From Baffinella frigidus (taxonomy: Eukaryota > Cryptophyceae > Cryptomonadales > Baffinellaceae), in NCBI GenBank assembly GCA_026770585.1, contig MU646407.1, positions 95,368-132,074 of the forward strand: 36,707 bases of DNA, read 5' to 3'. A program made the translations under genes and the position numbers. The first letter of the stretch is position 1. Each line of letters begins with the position of its first letter. The notes under the pieces are model-generated. The model had not been told where the DNA came from. It worked only from the letters and a program-made list of their open reading frames with translations, and ran no database searches. This document shows, one piece after another, positions 19,301-25,358 of the stretch.

Positions 19301-20242
19301 TAAACACTAAACACTCAACCCTATACCTCAAACACTAAACCCTAAACCCTAAACACTAAACCCTAAACCCTAAACTCTAAACCCTAAATCCTACAACCTA
19401 CACCCTACACATTACATCTCCCGCGCGGGACCTGTGTTCTCTCGGGCCTGGGGATGCTTCGTCTCCGAAACACTACGCACACCCTTCCTGAGAGCGAACA
19501 GTGGCGCGTACAGACAAAAACATCTCCTCTGTAAAGCAACAGCTCCCGCGTAAAGAATTTTTTCCTCTGCATTCTGTACATGTACAGTAACTCCCTGTGA
19601 CCGCAAGTATTCTCAGTAAAGTAAAACGTTTTTGTAAAGCAAAACTCTCTCCTCCCCACCCTTCAACGTGGTGATCAACGGCTTCGAGTTGACATTTTCT
19701 CTGTAAAGAAACACTTTTGTAAAGTAACTGACTGTGACTGAACAGTGTGGTGATCGACGGCGTGCGCGTCCCGAGGGTGCGCTTCGTCTCGGTCTCGCCC
19801 CACCTCTCCTCGTCCCTCGTCCGCACCTTCCCCGTCGCGGCATTTGAGGTCCACCTCCTACACCCTACACCCTGCACCCTACACCCTACACCCTACACCC
19901 TACACCCGACACCCTACACCCTACACCCTACACCCTGCACCCTCAACACCTACACCCGACTGAACAATAAACCCAACCTTCAACCCAACCATGACTCCTG
20001 CACCCTAAATCGTCAACCCTCCACACCAAACAACAAACACCAAACACCAAACACCAAACACCAAATCCCGAATCCAAAACCGGTTGAAAATTCTAAGCCA
20101 TAAACCCCAAACCCTAAACCCTAAATCCTAAACCCCAACCCCCAAACCCTAAACACAGGCGGACCCCGGCAGCAGACGGCCTCCTGGCGTGGGGGATCAC
20201 CCTCCAGCCGGGGAGCTCTGGGAAAGGAGAGACCTCTATTGA
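6021..20242 (+). CDS. PACS-family sorting protein (phosphofurin acidic cluster sorting protein homologue)
   Basis: PACS proteins bind acidic-cluster motifs in cargo tails and link them to adaptor and coat proteins in the TGN/endosome system. Exons: 6021-6094 (tentative), 6262-6442, 7453-7565, 8799-8913, 9973-10056, 10577-10645, 11022-11135, 11743-11784, 11926-11979, 12075-12173, 12309-12357, 13032-13183, 13526-13610, 14183-14285, 14499-14565, 15366-15524, 15608-15690, 16368-16453, 17161-17225, 17427-17486, 17681-17807, 17961-18019, 18466-18575, 19746-19848, 20159-20242 (TGA). Phases match at every junction. Family landmarks are NCVPRICYLRI, VSFYMQYFHNLT, a RKKRS-type basic run, CRVSMADLL, VRIYAQLESLPLAGLD, acidic exons, IRFLIVPVG, ALPFLLTVAIRAEPVGED, VHLDLWV, RLSAAMTIT and VVIDGV with FPVAAF. 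About 780 residues against roughly 900-960 in animals; the serine-rich linker is shorter. No frameshift is needed, so the gene looks functional. Confidence 0.9.
6262..6442 (+). CDS. PACS exon 2: start of the cargo-binding domain
   Basis: Encodes SIKNCVPRICYLRITKLEAL, then SLIVAMSDGRSRLRDSRR, ending APIP|GTACCG. The NCVPR(I/L)C.L motif and the following Leu-rich strand are the start of the conserved PACS N-terminal (furin-binding) region. Another frame just downstream (TVQIAFDSHLAMG) also resembles the family, but the exon as called keeps phase with the next. Confidence 0.85.
7043..7267 (+). pseudogene. Two intronic copies of PACS exon 3 start
   Basis: Copy one (7043-7073) has CAG plus VSFHMQYF. 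Copy two (7197-7267) has CAG plus VSFHMQYFHNLT.HTDTFRILL. Between them is a CCCAAAC-type array. Copy two loses two codons and ends before the basic run and donor. Confidence 0.85.
7453..7565 (+). CDS. PACS exon 3: cargo-binding domain
   Basis: Encodes VSFYMQYFHNLTHNNTD, then FRILLQKRKKRSLVNKIIA. This aligns with the PACS strand-helix segment that ends in a run of basic residues. Donor is GA|GTATTT. Two truncated copies precede it in the intron, at 7043-7073 and 7197-7267, each starting with its acceptor CAG. Confidence 0.9.
7566..8525 (+). other. PACS intron 3, first part: no gene seen
   Basis: This kilobase of intron has little heptamer array and no exon copy that I recognise before 8526. 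ORFs on both strands here have no family features. Positions 7960-8090 are GC-rich with short inverted pieces, but no tRNA fold could be supported. Confidence 0.6.
8799..8913 (+). CDS. PACS exon 4
   Basis: Encodes CRVSMADLLQAPMEEGSTL then ILHSTGRQRRAHHTFNAPL|GTACCA. Phase 2 in and phase 0 out agree with both neighbours. Earlier copies at 8526-8570 (CRVSMADLLKHPW, then a stop) and 8719-8740 carry only the exon start. Two later copies (about 9090-9112 and 9208-9231) carry only the donor end, CC(C)CTG|GTACC. Confidence 0.88.
9365..9893 (+). pseudogene. Four tandem intronic copies of PACS exon 5 start
   Basis: Copies at 9365-9418, 9538-9592, 9678-9731 and 9840-9893 each start at CAG and track IYAQLESLPL.GLDA. 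They end at or just after GACGC and break into CCCTAA-type sequence. Spacing is 140-173 bp. None keeps the acidic second half or the donor of the true exon at 9973. Confidence 0.92.
9973..10056 (+). CDS. PACS exon 5
   Basis: Encodes VRIYAQLESLPLAGLDA followed by WPDEDRDEGPN|GTCGCT, phase 0 both sides. It matches the end of the PACS N-terminal domain and the start of the acidic stretch. A copy of its donor end sits at 10145-10175. Confidence 0.9.
10094..10125. repeat. Perfect 32-bp GC palindrome
   Basis: A self-complementary sequence with a (CG)n centre and CACTAGCGC/GCGCTAGTG arms. The flanking heptamer array is C-rich to its left and G-rich to its right. A related, imperfect palindrome is at 11214-11251. 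Confidence 0.9.
10577..11135 (+). CDS. PACS exons 6-7: acidic linker
   Basis: Exon 6 (10577-10645) encodes VLDDKGIFSGEEEPEEAW then DDEEE. Exon 7 (11022-11135) encodes ERDMGGAYSDDEDEWVE followed by TCETVVDMDDLHGKEAIGVIE. Both are strongly acidic, as is the autoregulatory region that follows the cargo-binding domain in PACS proteins. Decayed copies of exon 6 lie at 10433-10480 and 10768-10836, and of the exon 7 donor half at 11313-11376. Confidence 0.85.
11208..11310. repeat. Imperfect GC palindrome with array inversion
   Basis: CTAGCGC and GCGCTAG flank a long (CG)n run. Outer arms CCCTGTAGGG near 11170 and CCCTACAGGG near 11275 extend the foldback. To the right the array turns G-rich (TGTAGGG, TTGAGGG) and then returns to exon 7-like sequence. 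Confidence 0.75.
11743..12173 (+). CDS. PACS exons 8-10
   Basis: Exon 8 (11743-11784) encodes DRERENLAKVFRSK. Exon 9 (11926-11979) encodes VLEGTRKIASITLKPVRA. Exon 10 (12075-12173) encodes VKKGYNRMRSNVSSRGK then a Gly/Glu-rich tail. All are phase 0. They fall where animal PACS has its middle region and basic helix. Similarity is weak here; assignment rests on splice phase and order. Confidence 0.7.
12309..13183 (+). CDS. PACS exons 11-12
   Basis: Exon 11 (12309-12357) encodes EGDSDESDPSDEDELQ, an acidic Ser-rich stretch. Exon 12 (13032-13183) encodes PKPSRASEEEMDGEQ, then a helix VPIDERELVELVEAALAL and LRPAGPL. The donor GTGATGCTCCTCTACCC is itself a decayed copy of the start of exon 13. Three copies of the start of exon 12 precede it, at 12599-12640, 12759-12810 and 12905-12960. 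Confidence 0.8.
12360..12595. repeat. CACCCTA / CACCCCA heptamer array
   Basis: A variant of the intronic heptamer repeated about thirty times, first as CACCCTA and then as CACCCCA. It fills the intron between PACS exons 11 and 12 and is nearly free of CCCTAAA. Confidence 0.93.
12599..12960 (+). pseudogene. Three intronic copies of PACS exon 12 start
   Basis: Each has a (C)CAG/GCA(A/G)A boundary followed by a KPSRASEEEM-like stretch. The first has a stop after two Glu codons, the second gains an extra GAG codon, the third is nearly intact. They alternate with CACCCCA and CCCAAAC arrays. Confidence 0.88.
13526..14285 (+). CDS. PACS exons 13-14
   Basis: Exon 13 (13526-13610) encodes VMLLYPGTRRGQQLKRLF then DSLEDGTAST. 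Exon 14 (14183-14285) encodes AAGGMASRCISALSRKE then IRVVLETILAHQRNIR. They match the conserved PACS block that runs from a hydrophobic strand to the helix before the RFLIIPLG-type strand. Copies of parts of both lie at 13274-13305, 13809-13858 and 14019-14083. Confidence 0.85.
13947..14016 (+). repeat. Tandem GCATAACCTGTTC units
   Basis: Four units of about 16-18 bases carrying ATAACCTGT. The same unit occurs on the coding strand of the phosphorylase gene at 4478-4527 and 3303-3335, and in the opposite sense in the ankyrin gene near 32611-32760. Confidence 0.75.
14499..15524 (+). CDS. PACS exons 15-16
   Basis: Exon 15 (14499-14565) encodes EARGATRLALLGNDLYVHN then VVQ. Exon 16 (15366-15524) encodes EYAELRLQNHSKEWETDPP, then IRFLIVPVGKRGRDLSISL and HLAGLDPTYSALFFQ. 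The DPPIRFLIVPVG strand and the nearby FFQ are among the best-conserved PACS features. The last bases of exon 15, ACAACGT.GT.CAG, reappear as the acceptor end of this intron. Confidence 0.93.
14617..14753. repeat. (CTATA)n pentanucleotide satellite
   Basis: About 27 near-perfect ACTAT units inside the intron between PACS exons 15 and 16. It replaces the usual heptamer array in the first half of this intron. Confidence 0.95.
14796..15105 (+). pseudogene. Three intronic copies of the PACS exon 15 donor end
   Basis: Copies at 14796-14840 and 14944-14985 keep CAACGTCGTTCAG|GTTGCGAG, so they include both exon end and intron start. The copy at 15083-15105 reads CAACGTGGTTCAGGAGTG and so already carries the next exon's first bases. 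Confidence 0.92.
15121..15345. repeat. CCCTAAA array
   Basis: About fifteen perfect CCCTAAA units followed by mixed variants, ending at the acceptor of PACS exon 16. With 17293-17405 it is one of the two longest perfect stretches on the plus strand. Confidence 0.95.
15608..16453 (+). CDS. PACS exons 17-18
   Basis: Exon 17 (15608-15690) encodes GQNWLQALDSEEQWRDADGG then DVLERIE, ending CG|GTACGC. Exon 18 (16368-16453) encodes YVHGAGETLKLNIAEAF then VTCTDEASPPT. The join gives ERIERYVHGAGETLKLNIAEA, equal to the conserved PACS helix and 'AEAM' strand. An alternative exon 18 at 16585-16673 also keeps frame and donor. Confidence 0.9.
15821..16262 (+). pseudogene. Several intronic copies of PACS exon 18 start
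   Basis: Copies start at about 15821, 15957, 16118 and 16216, with tiny acceptor-only scraps at 16048 and 16288. The better ones read Y.PG.GDTLKLNIAEAFL or similar. All stop before the TDEASPP half and the donor. Confidence 0.88.
16488..17130. repeat. Three copies of a 60-70 bp unit in PACS intron 18
   Basis: Units at about 16488-16550, 16850-16925 and 17064-17130 share GTTGA.TGAACCCGGCA, GGTTTTGTACCAGGACG and GTATCC. The second and third are preceded by scraps of the start of PACS exon 19 (CCGGAGCGGATCGT and similar). Confidence 0.8.
16585..16673 (+). pseudogene. Second full copy of PACS exon 18, possible alternative exon
   Basis: Reads SGADTLKLNIAEQCVFVTFT then DEASPPAG|GTGAAA after a GAG|G acceptor-like site. 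Unlike the truncated copies it keeps both halves, the correct phases and a donor. It could be a mutually exclusive exon or a recent relic. The 3' half is closer to a plain consensus (FVTFTDEASPPAG) than that of the upstream copy. Confidence 0.6.
17161..17486 (+). CDS. PACS exons 19-20
   Basis: Exon 19 (17161-17225) encodes VGGSGAPEQIVQQRALPFLLT. Exon 20 (17427-17486) encodes VAIRAEPVGEDRREPPPTLD. Together LPFLLTVAIRAEPVGED matches the family's conserved 'PFIG.VKVGLVED' strand. Exon 19 ends ACG|GTTGCGATTCG, a copy of the GTAGCGATTCG that opens exon 20. Confidence 0.9.
17293..17405. repeat. CCCTAAA array
   Basis: About fifteen perfect units with one CCCTAA hexamer slip, filling the intron between PACS exons 19 and 20. 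Confidence 0.95.
17681..18019 (+). CDS. PACS exons 21-22
   Basis: Exon 21 (17681-17807) encodes VHLDLWVAVGQGDYVKTSS then a loop and PLPLSPSPGA, ending CAG|GTCTCC. Exon 22 (17961-18019) encodes SGKGLGQSVGQHAGAAPME. VHLDLWV is the 'LQVDYW' strand of the family C-terminal domain. Exon 21's end was chosen because it restores the phase needed by exon 22. Confidence 0.82.
18466..18575 (+). CDS. PACS exon 23
   Basis: Encodes VQAVLARELKISSKRL, then SAAMTITPSGTGSQVRADVN, ending AA|GTGAGC, a strong donor. RLSAAMTIT matches the family's '(G)TMAMTVVTKEK' strand. A truncated copy of its start (VQVVLARGLKIRSKRLS) is at 18272-18330. A segment that follows in animals, before the RVSIDGVEW-type strand, is not found. 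Confidence 0.87.
18838..19160 (+). repeat. Tandem and spaced duplication in PACS intron 23
   Basis: A perfect direct tandem of about 36 bp (CTTCAGGTGCGACCTTTG...ATCGGG) starts at 18852. Its left flank, CTCCGCGCCCCGCACT, returns at 19091 followed by a decayed CAGGAGCGAAC. It looks like an acceptor-side copy, but no matching exon was found in frame. The array here is G-rich, against the rule for this gene. Confidence 0.65.
19247..19694 (+). pseudogene. Two intronic copies of PACS exon 24 start
   Basis: At 19247-19270 VVVDGV, and at 19664-19694 FNVVINGFE. Both match the opening VVIDGV of the true exon at 19746 and end within about 25 bases. Confidence 0.75.
19746..20242 (+). CDS. PACS exons 24-25 with stop
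   Basis: Exon 24 (19746-19848) encodes VVIDGVRVPRVRFVSVSP then HLSSSLVRTFPVAAFE, equal to the family's terminal 'RVSIDGVEW...FFQL...HFPVGLF' block. Exon 25 (20159-20242) encodes ADPGSRRPPGVGDHPPAGEL and ends ERRDLY, TGA. Animal PACS stops soon after FPVGLF, so a short tail is expected. The tail sequence itself is not conserved. Confidence 0.83.
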
Positions 20243-20383
20243 GACGGCTTGTGAGGAATCGCCGAGACAACTTTGTTGCTACCACCACGTGTTGGTTGAC
20301 GTGTATTGAGACCTGTAGTTAGAACTGAGGTCTCTGCGAAAGGAGCGACGTGTGAACGGAGAGACCTGTATTGAGAGAGACTT
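20243..20383 (+). other. PACS 3' flank with short direct repeats
   Basis: GGAGAGACCT.TATTGAGA occurs at 20227, again at 20359, and more loosely in between. No ORF of note. It may be part of the 3' UTR. Confidence 0.5.
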
Positions 20384-20501
20384 CAGGGGTACCTCGCTCA
20401 TAAGAAACTGCGCCCCCCTAGGAATCTACAGAAAGCCTATGCCTATCTCCCTATGGTGGTCCTAGGGGGGGGGCGCTTTCCTATGAGCGAGGTACCCCTG
20501 T
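20384..20501. mobile_element. MITE-like foldback element, 118 bp copy
   Basis: Terminal inverted repeats begin CAGGGGTACCTCGCTCATA and extend inward through a CCCCCCTAGG-like block on both sides, so nearly the whole copy folds on itself. There is no coding capacity. I see no clear target-site duplication. Confidence 0.75.
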
Positions 20502-20623
20502 ACCGTGTCCCCAGATCTGGGGGCACAGTCCATGTAGGATAGCCGAGGTGACTTTGCACGGGACTGTCCCCAAAAGACCTGTATCCCTTGTGCAAGGCCT
20601 GCGCTGTTTGGTACTACAACTGT

Positions 20624-20858
20624 ACAGGGGTACCTCGCTCATAAGAACCCCTTCCCCCCCTAGGTCCACCATAGGGCCCTAGGCATAGGCCTGCAGGGGT
20701 TGCTCGAAACTACGGTCCACCACGCCGTAGGAGCCTACAGTAGACCTATGCCTATGGACCTGGGACCATCCTACGAGCGGTGGTGGACCTTGTTCGAGTA
20801 ACCCATGTACTGTAGGGTCCTAGGGGGGGACGGTGTCTTATGAGCGAGGTACCCCTGT
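20624..20858. mobile_element. MITE-like foldback element, 235 bp copy
   Basis: Same termini as the 118-bp copy (ACAGGGGTACCTCGCTCATA and its complement), with a longer middle that has its own inverted pieces (CTACAGTAGACC..., CCTATGCCTAT). A single decayed end, TGAGCGAGGTGCCCCTG, is at 26301-26317. Confidence 0.78.
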
Positions 20859-20904
20859 AGACCCTGGAGTGCAGCAACCCCCGCGGGATATGTATTGTGC
20901 CATG

Positions 20905-20925
20905 CCGGTTTCAATAAACGCTTCT
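20905..20925 (+). terminator. Possible poly(A) signal
   Basis: CAATAAA lies at about 20911 in plus orientation, followed by a T-rich stretch. It is 670 bp past the PACS stop with two foldback elements between, so assignment to PACS is speculative. Confidence 0.25.
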
Positions 20926-20935
20926 CTCTTTGTTA

Positions 20936-20987
20936 ATACCGACACGGCCGCCACGCATGCACCCACCGAGGCTGTGTCTGAGGACTG
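20936..20987. repeat. Dispersed repeat ACACGGCCGCC...GAGGCTGTG
   Basis: About 50 bp that recurs at 26702-26762 and 26772-26820, with short inverted pieces at 21774-21800 and 25782-25803. Copies are 75-85% alike by eye. Confidence 0.75.
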
Positions 20988-21254
20988 ATATTTAGGAGCG
21001 CAATAGAAGCACAAAGAAACCTGTGCGTCAATTTAATTCGTGTGCGTCACGCTGTCCATCCTCAAACAAAGAGAGAGTGCCCTGCATTGTTACGGAAACG
21101 GACGCAATGTATTCCCAGGATATTCCCCACGGGGAGGCTTTGATTAAGCAGGACCTAGCGAGACTGCCGTTCTTGCTTTCGGGATACAGGCTGACACCAG
21201 TATTCACCCCCCGGTAGTCAAGATGTAGAGCATTTTCCCCCTCACACCTCATCC

Positions 21255-21355
21255 TCCTCCTCATCCTCCTCCTCCTCATCCTCCTCCTCCGCATCCTCCT
21301 CCTCATCATCATCCTCTTCCTCCTCCTTCTCCTCCTCCTTCTCCTCCTCCTCCGT
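21255..21355. repeat. (CTC)n-type triplet repeat, acidic tail
   Basis: CTC/CTT/CAT triplets that on the minus strand encode the Glu/Asp-rich tail EEKEEEKEEEEDDDEEED and onward. Confidence 0.9.
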
Positions 21356-21689
21356 CTGCTCCAGCACAATCCGAACCGCCTCGGGGTCCAGCGCTCGCAC
21401 AAACAAGCCCCATCGCGAACGCGATGCACCGTGCTCGCTGCGTCCCCACCTCACACAGCAGCGCCGCCACCTTCACCGCGCACGAATTCATCAAACACGT
21501 TGTTAAGCGCAAGCATGCGTGCGTGGACCGGATGAGCAGCACAGCACAAACATCTCAGAACATTAGAGGAAGGACCTCAAGGAGGCCACTGGCGTGCGCA
21601 AGGTCCTCCGGCGTCTGCCCGGTCCAGTCCTCCACCTCCACTTCCGCCCCCGCGTTGAGCAGCACCCTCACCTTCTCAACAATTCGCTT

Positions 21690-22130
21690 CTAGCATGATC
21701 AAAGCCCCCTATGAGGCCAGGCTTTTTGGGGTTCCAATTGGGGGAATGCCCTTGCTTGGGAGGGTAGGGAATACATATGGCGGCCGTGTTGGTGTCAGTA
21801 GGGTTCAGGGTTAAGGGTTTAGGGTTCAGGGTTTAGGGTTTAGAGTTTAGAGATTTGGGTTTAGGGTTTAGGATTATGTTCGGGGTTTGCTGTTTAGGGC
21901 TCAGGGTTAAGGGTTCAGGGTTCAGGGTTCAGGGTTCAGAGTTTGGGGTTTATGGTTGAGGGGTTAGGGTTGAGGGTTGAGGGTTGAGGGTTTAGGATTT
22001 GCCATGCAGCTCCGGACAGAACGTCGCCATGCTTGACTTGCATTACATGTACACCAGTCTACCGGGGGGGCTGTGCGGACGTAGCTAAGACGCGCTTCCT
22101 GCCCCAAGGGCCCGTCGTGGATATCATATC
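21690..22130. repeat. Segmental duplication, copy A
   Basis: Paired with 25723-26085. Shared landmarks in order are GGC(G)GCCGTGTTGGTGTCAG, a TTTAGGG-type array, TTGACTTGCATTACATGTA, GGGGCTGTGCGGACGTAGC and GGGCCCGTCGTGGATATCA. Copies are roughly 75-80% alike outside the array. In copy A it lies in the ankyrin locus, where it encodes part of the repeat. Confidence 0.85.
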
Positions 22131-22681
22131 CAGCACCCCACACATCCGCCCCCTCGTCAAGAAGCATGGTCGCAACAACCTTGAGACCCTTTCACGCAAC
22201 AAAGTGCATAGGAGTTCGTCCGTCCATGGTCTCCGCCGCCACGTCTACCCCCGCATCCAGCAGCATCCTCACCACCTCCACAAGGTCTGCGGCAGTAAGG
22301 ACCTGGTCTTGGTCGTTCGCCATCATGCCCGCAAACACCAACAACACCAATCTCGCCCACTCAACGCCATTCCCCGCAGAAAACTGCAGAGGTGTCCTGC
22401 CACATTTGTCCTGGACAGTAACGTCGGCTCCTCCAGCGATCATCACCCGTACCATCTCAGGATTGCCCATCTCCGCTGCAACGGGCAGCAGTCGGTCCTT
22501 TTCTTGGAGGTCGACGGAGCGACCTGCTGCAGAGGAGAGCCCCCCCATGCTGCGGTGCCTGTCAGCAGGCGAGCTTGATCGTCGACTCAGAAGTAGGTGG
22601 AGAAACCGTGGCCCGATGGCCAACGGGAGAGCGTTCAAGGCGGCCCACCCTTGCTGCGCGGGGAAAGCTACCGAGGGGAGT

Positions 22682-23021
22682 TAGGTCCTTTAGGTTTTAA
22701 TTAGCCCAACGACACGCCGTTCCGTAGAAGGCGGAATGGAAAAGCACAAACAGGTTATTTGCGTGAAATCCGGAAATAGCTCCAATGCTGCTCGAGCCAG
22801 CCTCATAAAGGCTGACTTGGGTTCGGTGTGTGCAGGAGCGTGTTCCCACTTGGGACTCCTCAAACACCCCAAAAGAACCAACCTGCATCCCTTCTTCAAG
22901 AGCCTCTGCACTTGAGAGCGAAACGCGATCCGAAAGCAAAAATGCTTTCTCTGCAGATCCCTTTCACGGAACGGCGTGTCGTTGGCATATGTTGGGACAA
23001 ATTAAAACCTCAAGGACCTAA
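22682..23021. mobile_element. MITE-like element with 45-50 bp inverted termini
   Basis: Left arm 22682-22727 and right arm about 22966-23021 are reverse complements (ACGGAACGGCGTGTCGTTGG, then AATTAAAACCT and AAGGACCTA), the right arm with an 11-base insertion. The core has no gene. Fragments (AACAGGTTATTTGCG, GAAATCCGGAAATAGCTCC) recur at 23996-24012 and 24648-24672. Confidence 0.75.
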
Positions 23022-23079
23022 ATGATCCAACTGAAACCAGTTTCGGTGTCAGCCTATGTTGGGACTTTTTGCAAGGAGG

Positions 23080-23340
23080 GGGGGGGAGGCAAGCAAAACC
23101 AGATGCGGTGGTTTGCGGGGAGTCGTATTTTGAGGAGGTTTGCCGGCCTTCAATGCCCTTAATTAATGCAGCGGATTTGATGGGGACCTTTTGTTAAAGT
23201 TTTGAGGATTCCAGAACCGTCAAGAATGGTGAAATGAGTCCAGGGGTTCAAACGTTACACCCAATTGAGCGCCCGACGTCAGGTTTGGGGAGCCTTTCCT
23301 GGCTGAAAACACTTTTCTCAGAAAAGTGTTTTCACCTGCC
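23080..23340. repeat. Diverged direct repeat, copy 1
   Basis: Paired with 24838-25080. Shared blocks: CAGATGCGGTGGTTT, TCGTATTTTGAG, GGATTTGA.GGGGAC.TTT, CCAGAACCGTC, ATGAG(T/C)CCAGGG.TTCAAACGTT and GAGCGCCCGACG, ending AAACACTTTTCT. Probable remnants of one element family. Confidence 0.8.
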
Positions 23341-24837
23341 GATCGTCCTCTCCAGGATCTGGGCTCCTCTCAGGTCCAAAGTTTCGGAACATCGACCGCA
23401 TGTTCTCGGTTTTGTTCCGCCACTCGTCGAGCTTGCCTTGGGGGCGAAGAGGTGTTCTGTTGATCATTGTGGACCTATCAGACCTCTCCCTCTTCTTCGT
23501 CGTTTACTTCATCTGCGCCAATCTTCGGGGAGCATCCCTCGGAGACAGACTGAGCGGGGTATAACATGGACCGATCATAGTCTGGTTAAGGCACGGGTTA
23601 GGCAATAACGGCGAAACCTCTTTAATAAATTCAGTTATCAGTAATCAGTAATCGGAGATGGAGGTGCTTTCTCAGACTCCTCACAAGAGAACATGGCTGA
23701 CTTCTTGTGAGGAACTAAAAAGGTGGCCGAAATTTTCCAGATTTGATTCAAACCAAATCAAATTGCCTGTTTGATTCAAATCAAATCAAATTTGGCACAC
23801 ACGTTTTCCCCGGACGGGAAGGATCTGAAGGCCTAAAAGAACCCTGGGATTTGATATCCTCGCCAGAATTTGATATTCCCACTTTCTGAGGAAAGTCGGA
23901 TACCAAATCCTAGGGTGGTCAAATCCTGACCTTATTTTTCTGAGAACACATGTCTAAACCAACGTAGGAGCCTTTCTATGCGGGAGGGAAGAAGCATAAA
24001 CAGGTTATTTGCGAGGGGAGTGAAGCGAACCATTTTTTTCTACGAAAACAATACAAAAGTCGTGAAGTGACTTTACAAGAAAAAATGGACGGGCCCGCCT
24101 CCGTACCTGAAAACTCGCAGCTCGTTCTACGGAACCGCTATGTCCAGCTATGGTGTGATTGCATCAAGCCTAAAGGCCGTAACCTGTTTGGCCAGTTCTG
24201 CACCTCCACACTTTTTGATGCCAGGAGTTGATTTTTTTAGTTTTTCAAGGGCTACAACTTTGCTTCTGGACCCGAAACCTGGGTAATTTGACCGCTTGGT
24301 CCTGGGTAAGTCGACCCCTAGCGGTGGTTCTGAACCGTCGATCCCAGGGTCTAGCACGCGAAGACCCTCCCCCTACGCAGAGATATGGCCGGGTGGGCCT
24401 TAGGGGCCGCCCCAGGGTCCTTATTTTGGCCTTTCTAGAATCTTTAAAACAGCTTTCCAAAACCGCGCACTTTTTTGGCCAAAACGGAATCTTCAAAAAA
24501 AGAAACGGCCTCCAGGCCCTATCTTGCTTACCGTCAGAAGCGCAATTTCGCCACGAAATAAGAAAAAGGCCAGAAAAAGCTTATTTTGGCCCTTTTCTGG
24601 TTTGAGAATTCCACCGTAAGAAACGGTTTCAATCCCCCTCTTCTTTGCGGGAAATCCAGAAATGGCTCCAATGTTACGGACTATGATGTGCCTCCAACTT
24701 TTTGCCACCCCAGCATACGAGCTCGTAGTAAAGGATACGAGCTCGTACTAACTTTTCCTCGCAAAGTCGTAAATTTAAGCCTTGCCAAGCTGAGCATCTT
24801 TGTTGGTGCAAGGTTTTGCGAGAAGGGTGGAAAAGGT
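23341..24837. other. Spacer without a recognisable gene
   Basis: No heptamer array and no exon with family features. At 23740-23800 a TTTGATTCAAATCAAATC cluster, and at 23837-23935 an inverted pair around GGATTTGATATCC/GGATACCAAATCC. ORFs on both strands look like chance. Confidence 0.6.
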
Positions 24838-25080
24838 GTGCAAAAACAGATGCGGTGGTTTTGGGGAGATCGTATTTTGAGTATGTTTTTGGATTTGACG
24901 GGGACTTTTTGAGAATCCCAGAACCGTCGAATAAGATACAATGAGCCCAGGGATTCAAACGTTGCACTTAATCGAGCGCCCGACGGGCCCGCCTTGGGAC
25001 CAGGAAACTCCACAACGCCAGATTTTGGGGGTTTTCCCCGTCTCAAAACACTTTTCTGAGAACACATTTTTAAACTAACT
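24838..25080. repeat. Diverged direct repeat, copy 2
   Basis: Copy of 23080-23340 as described there, same orientation, about 1.75 kb away. It ends in AAACACTTTTCTGAG, which is also repeated at 25095-25110. Confidence 0.8.
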
Positions 25081-25358
25081 GTTAATTGTTTTTCATAAGA
25101 GAGATTTCAGAAAAAGTGTTTTGACAAGTGTTTCCCTACGCAAAAGCCTTGCTTCTTCACCCTCGAGCTACGCGACTGTTTATTATTTTCCCCAGAAACG
25201 CATCTGTTTATTATTTCCCCCAGAAATCAGCAAAAGTTTCCTCAAATGCCTACAAATAACTGACTTTCACCATGCTAGCAAAGGTTTTCTATCCGGTCGC
25301 CCTCTAGACTTTTTTTAATTTGTTTTTTGACCATCAACCTTCTGGGGTCCACGCATAG

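Larger units (their letters stand above)
21242..22638 (-). pseudogene. Ankyrin-repeat protein locus with in-frame stop and polyacidic tail
   Basis: Three coding-like pieces. Piece 1 (22638-22195) holds ankyrin repeats: EMVRVMIAGGADV, KCGRTPLQFSAGNG, EVVRMLLDAGVDVAAE, GRTPMHFVA. A TGA (22194-22192) then interrupts a continuous repeat, which resumes as KGLKVVATMLLDEGADV. Piece 2 (21689-21576) encodes KRIVEKVRVLLNAGAEVE then VEDWTGQTPEDLAHA. Piece 3 (to 21242) encodes LFVRALDPEAVRIVLEQ followed by about 40 Glu/Asp residues and a TGA. Phases between pieces 2 and 3 do not agree as read. The stop could be a CGA to TGA change or the donor GTGAAA of an unseen intron; no ATG of note opens piece 1. Decayed paralogue of the larger ankyrin gene is my reading. 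Confidence 0.6.

Noticed and set aside
20905-20925. A firm PACS polyadenylation site
   Set aside because: The motif is right but is 670 bp past the stop with mobile elements between; kept only as a low-confidence entry.
21255-21355. The acidic tail of the ankyrin locus as a PACS cargo motif partner
   Set aside because: Attractive because PACS binds acidic clusters, but there is no Ser/Thr phosphosite pattern, no membrane segment, and the locus seems broken.
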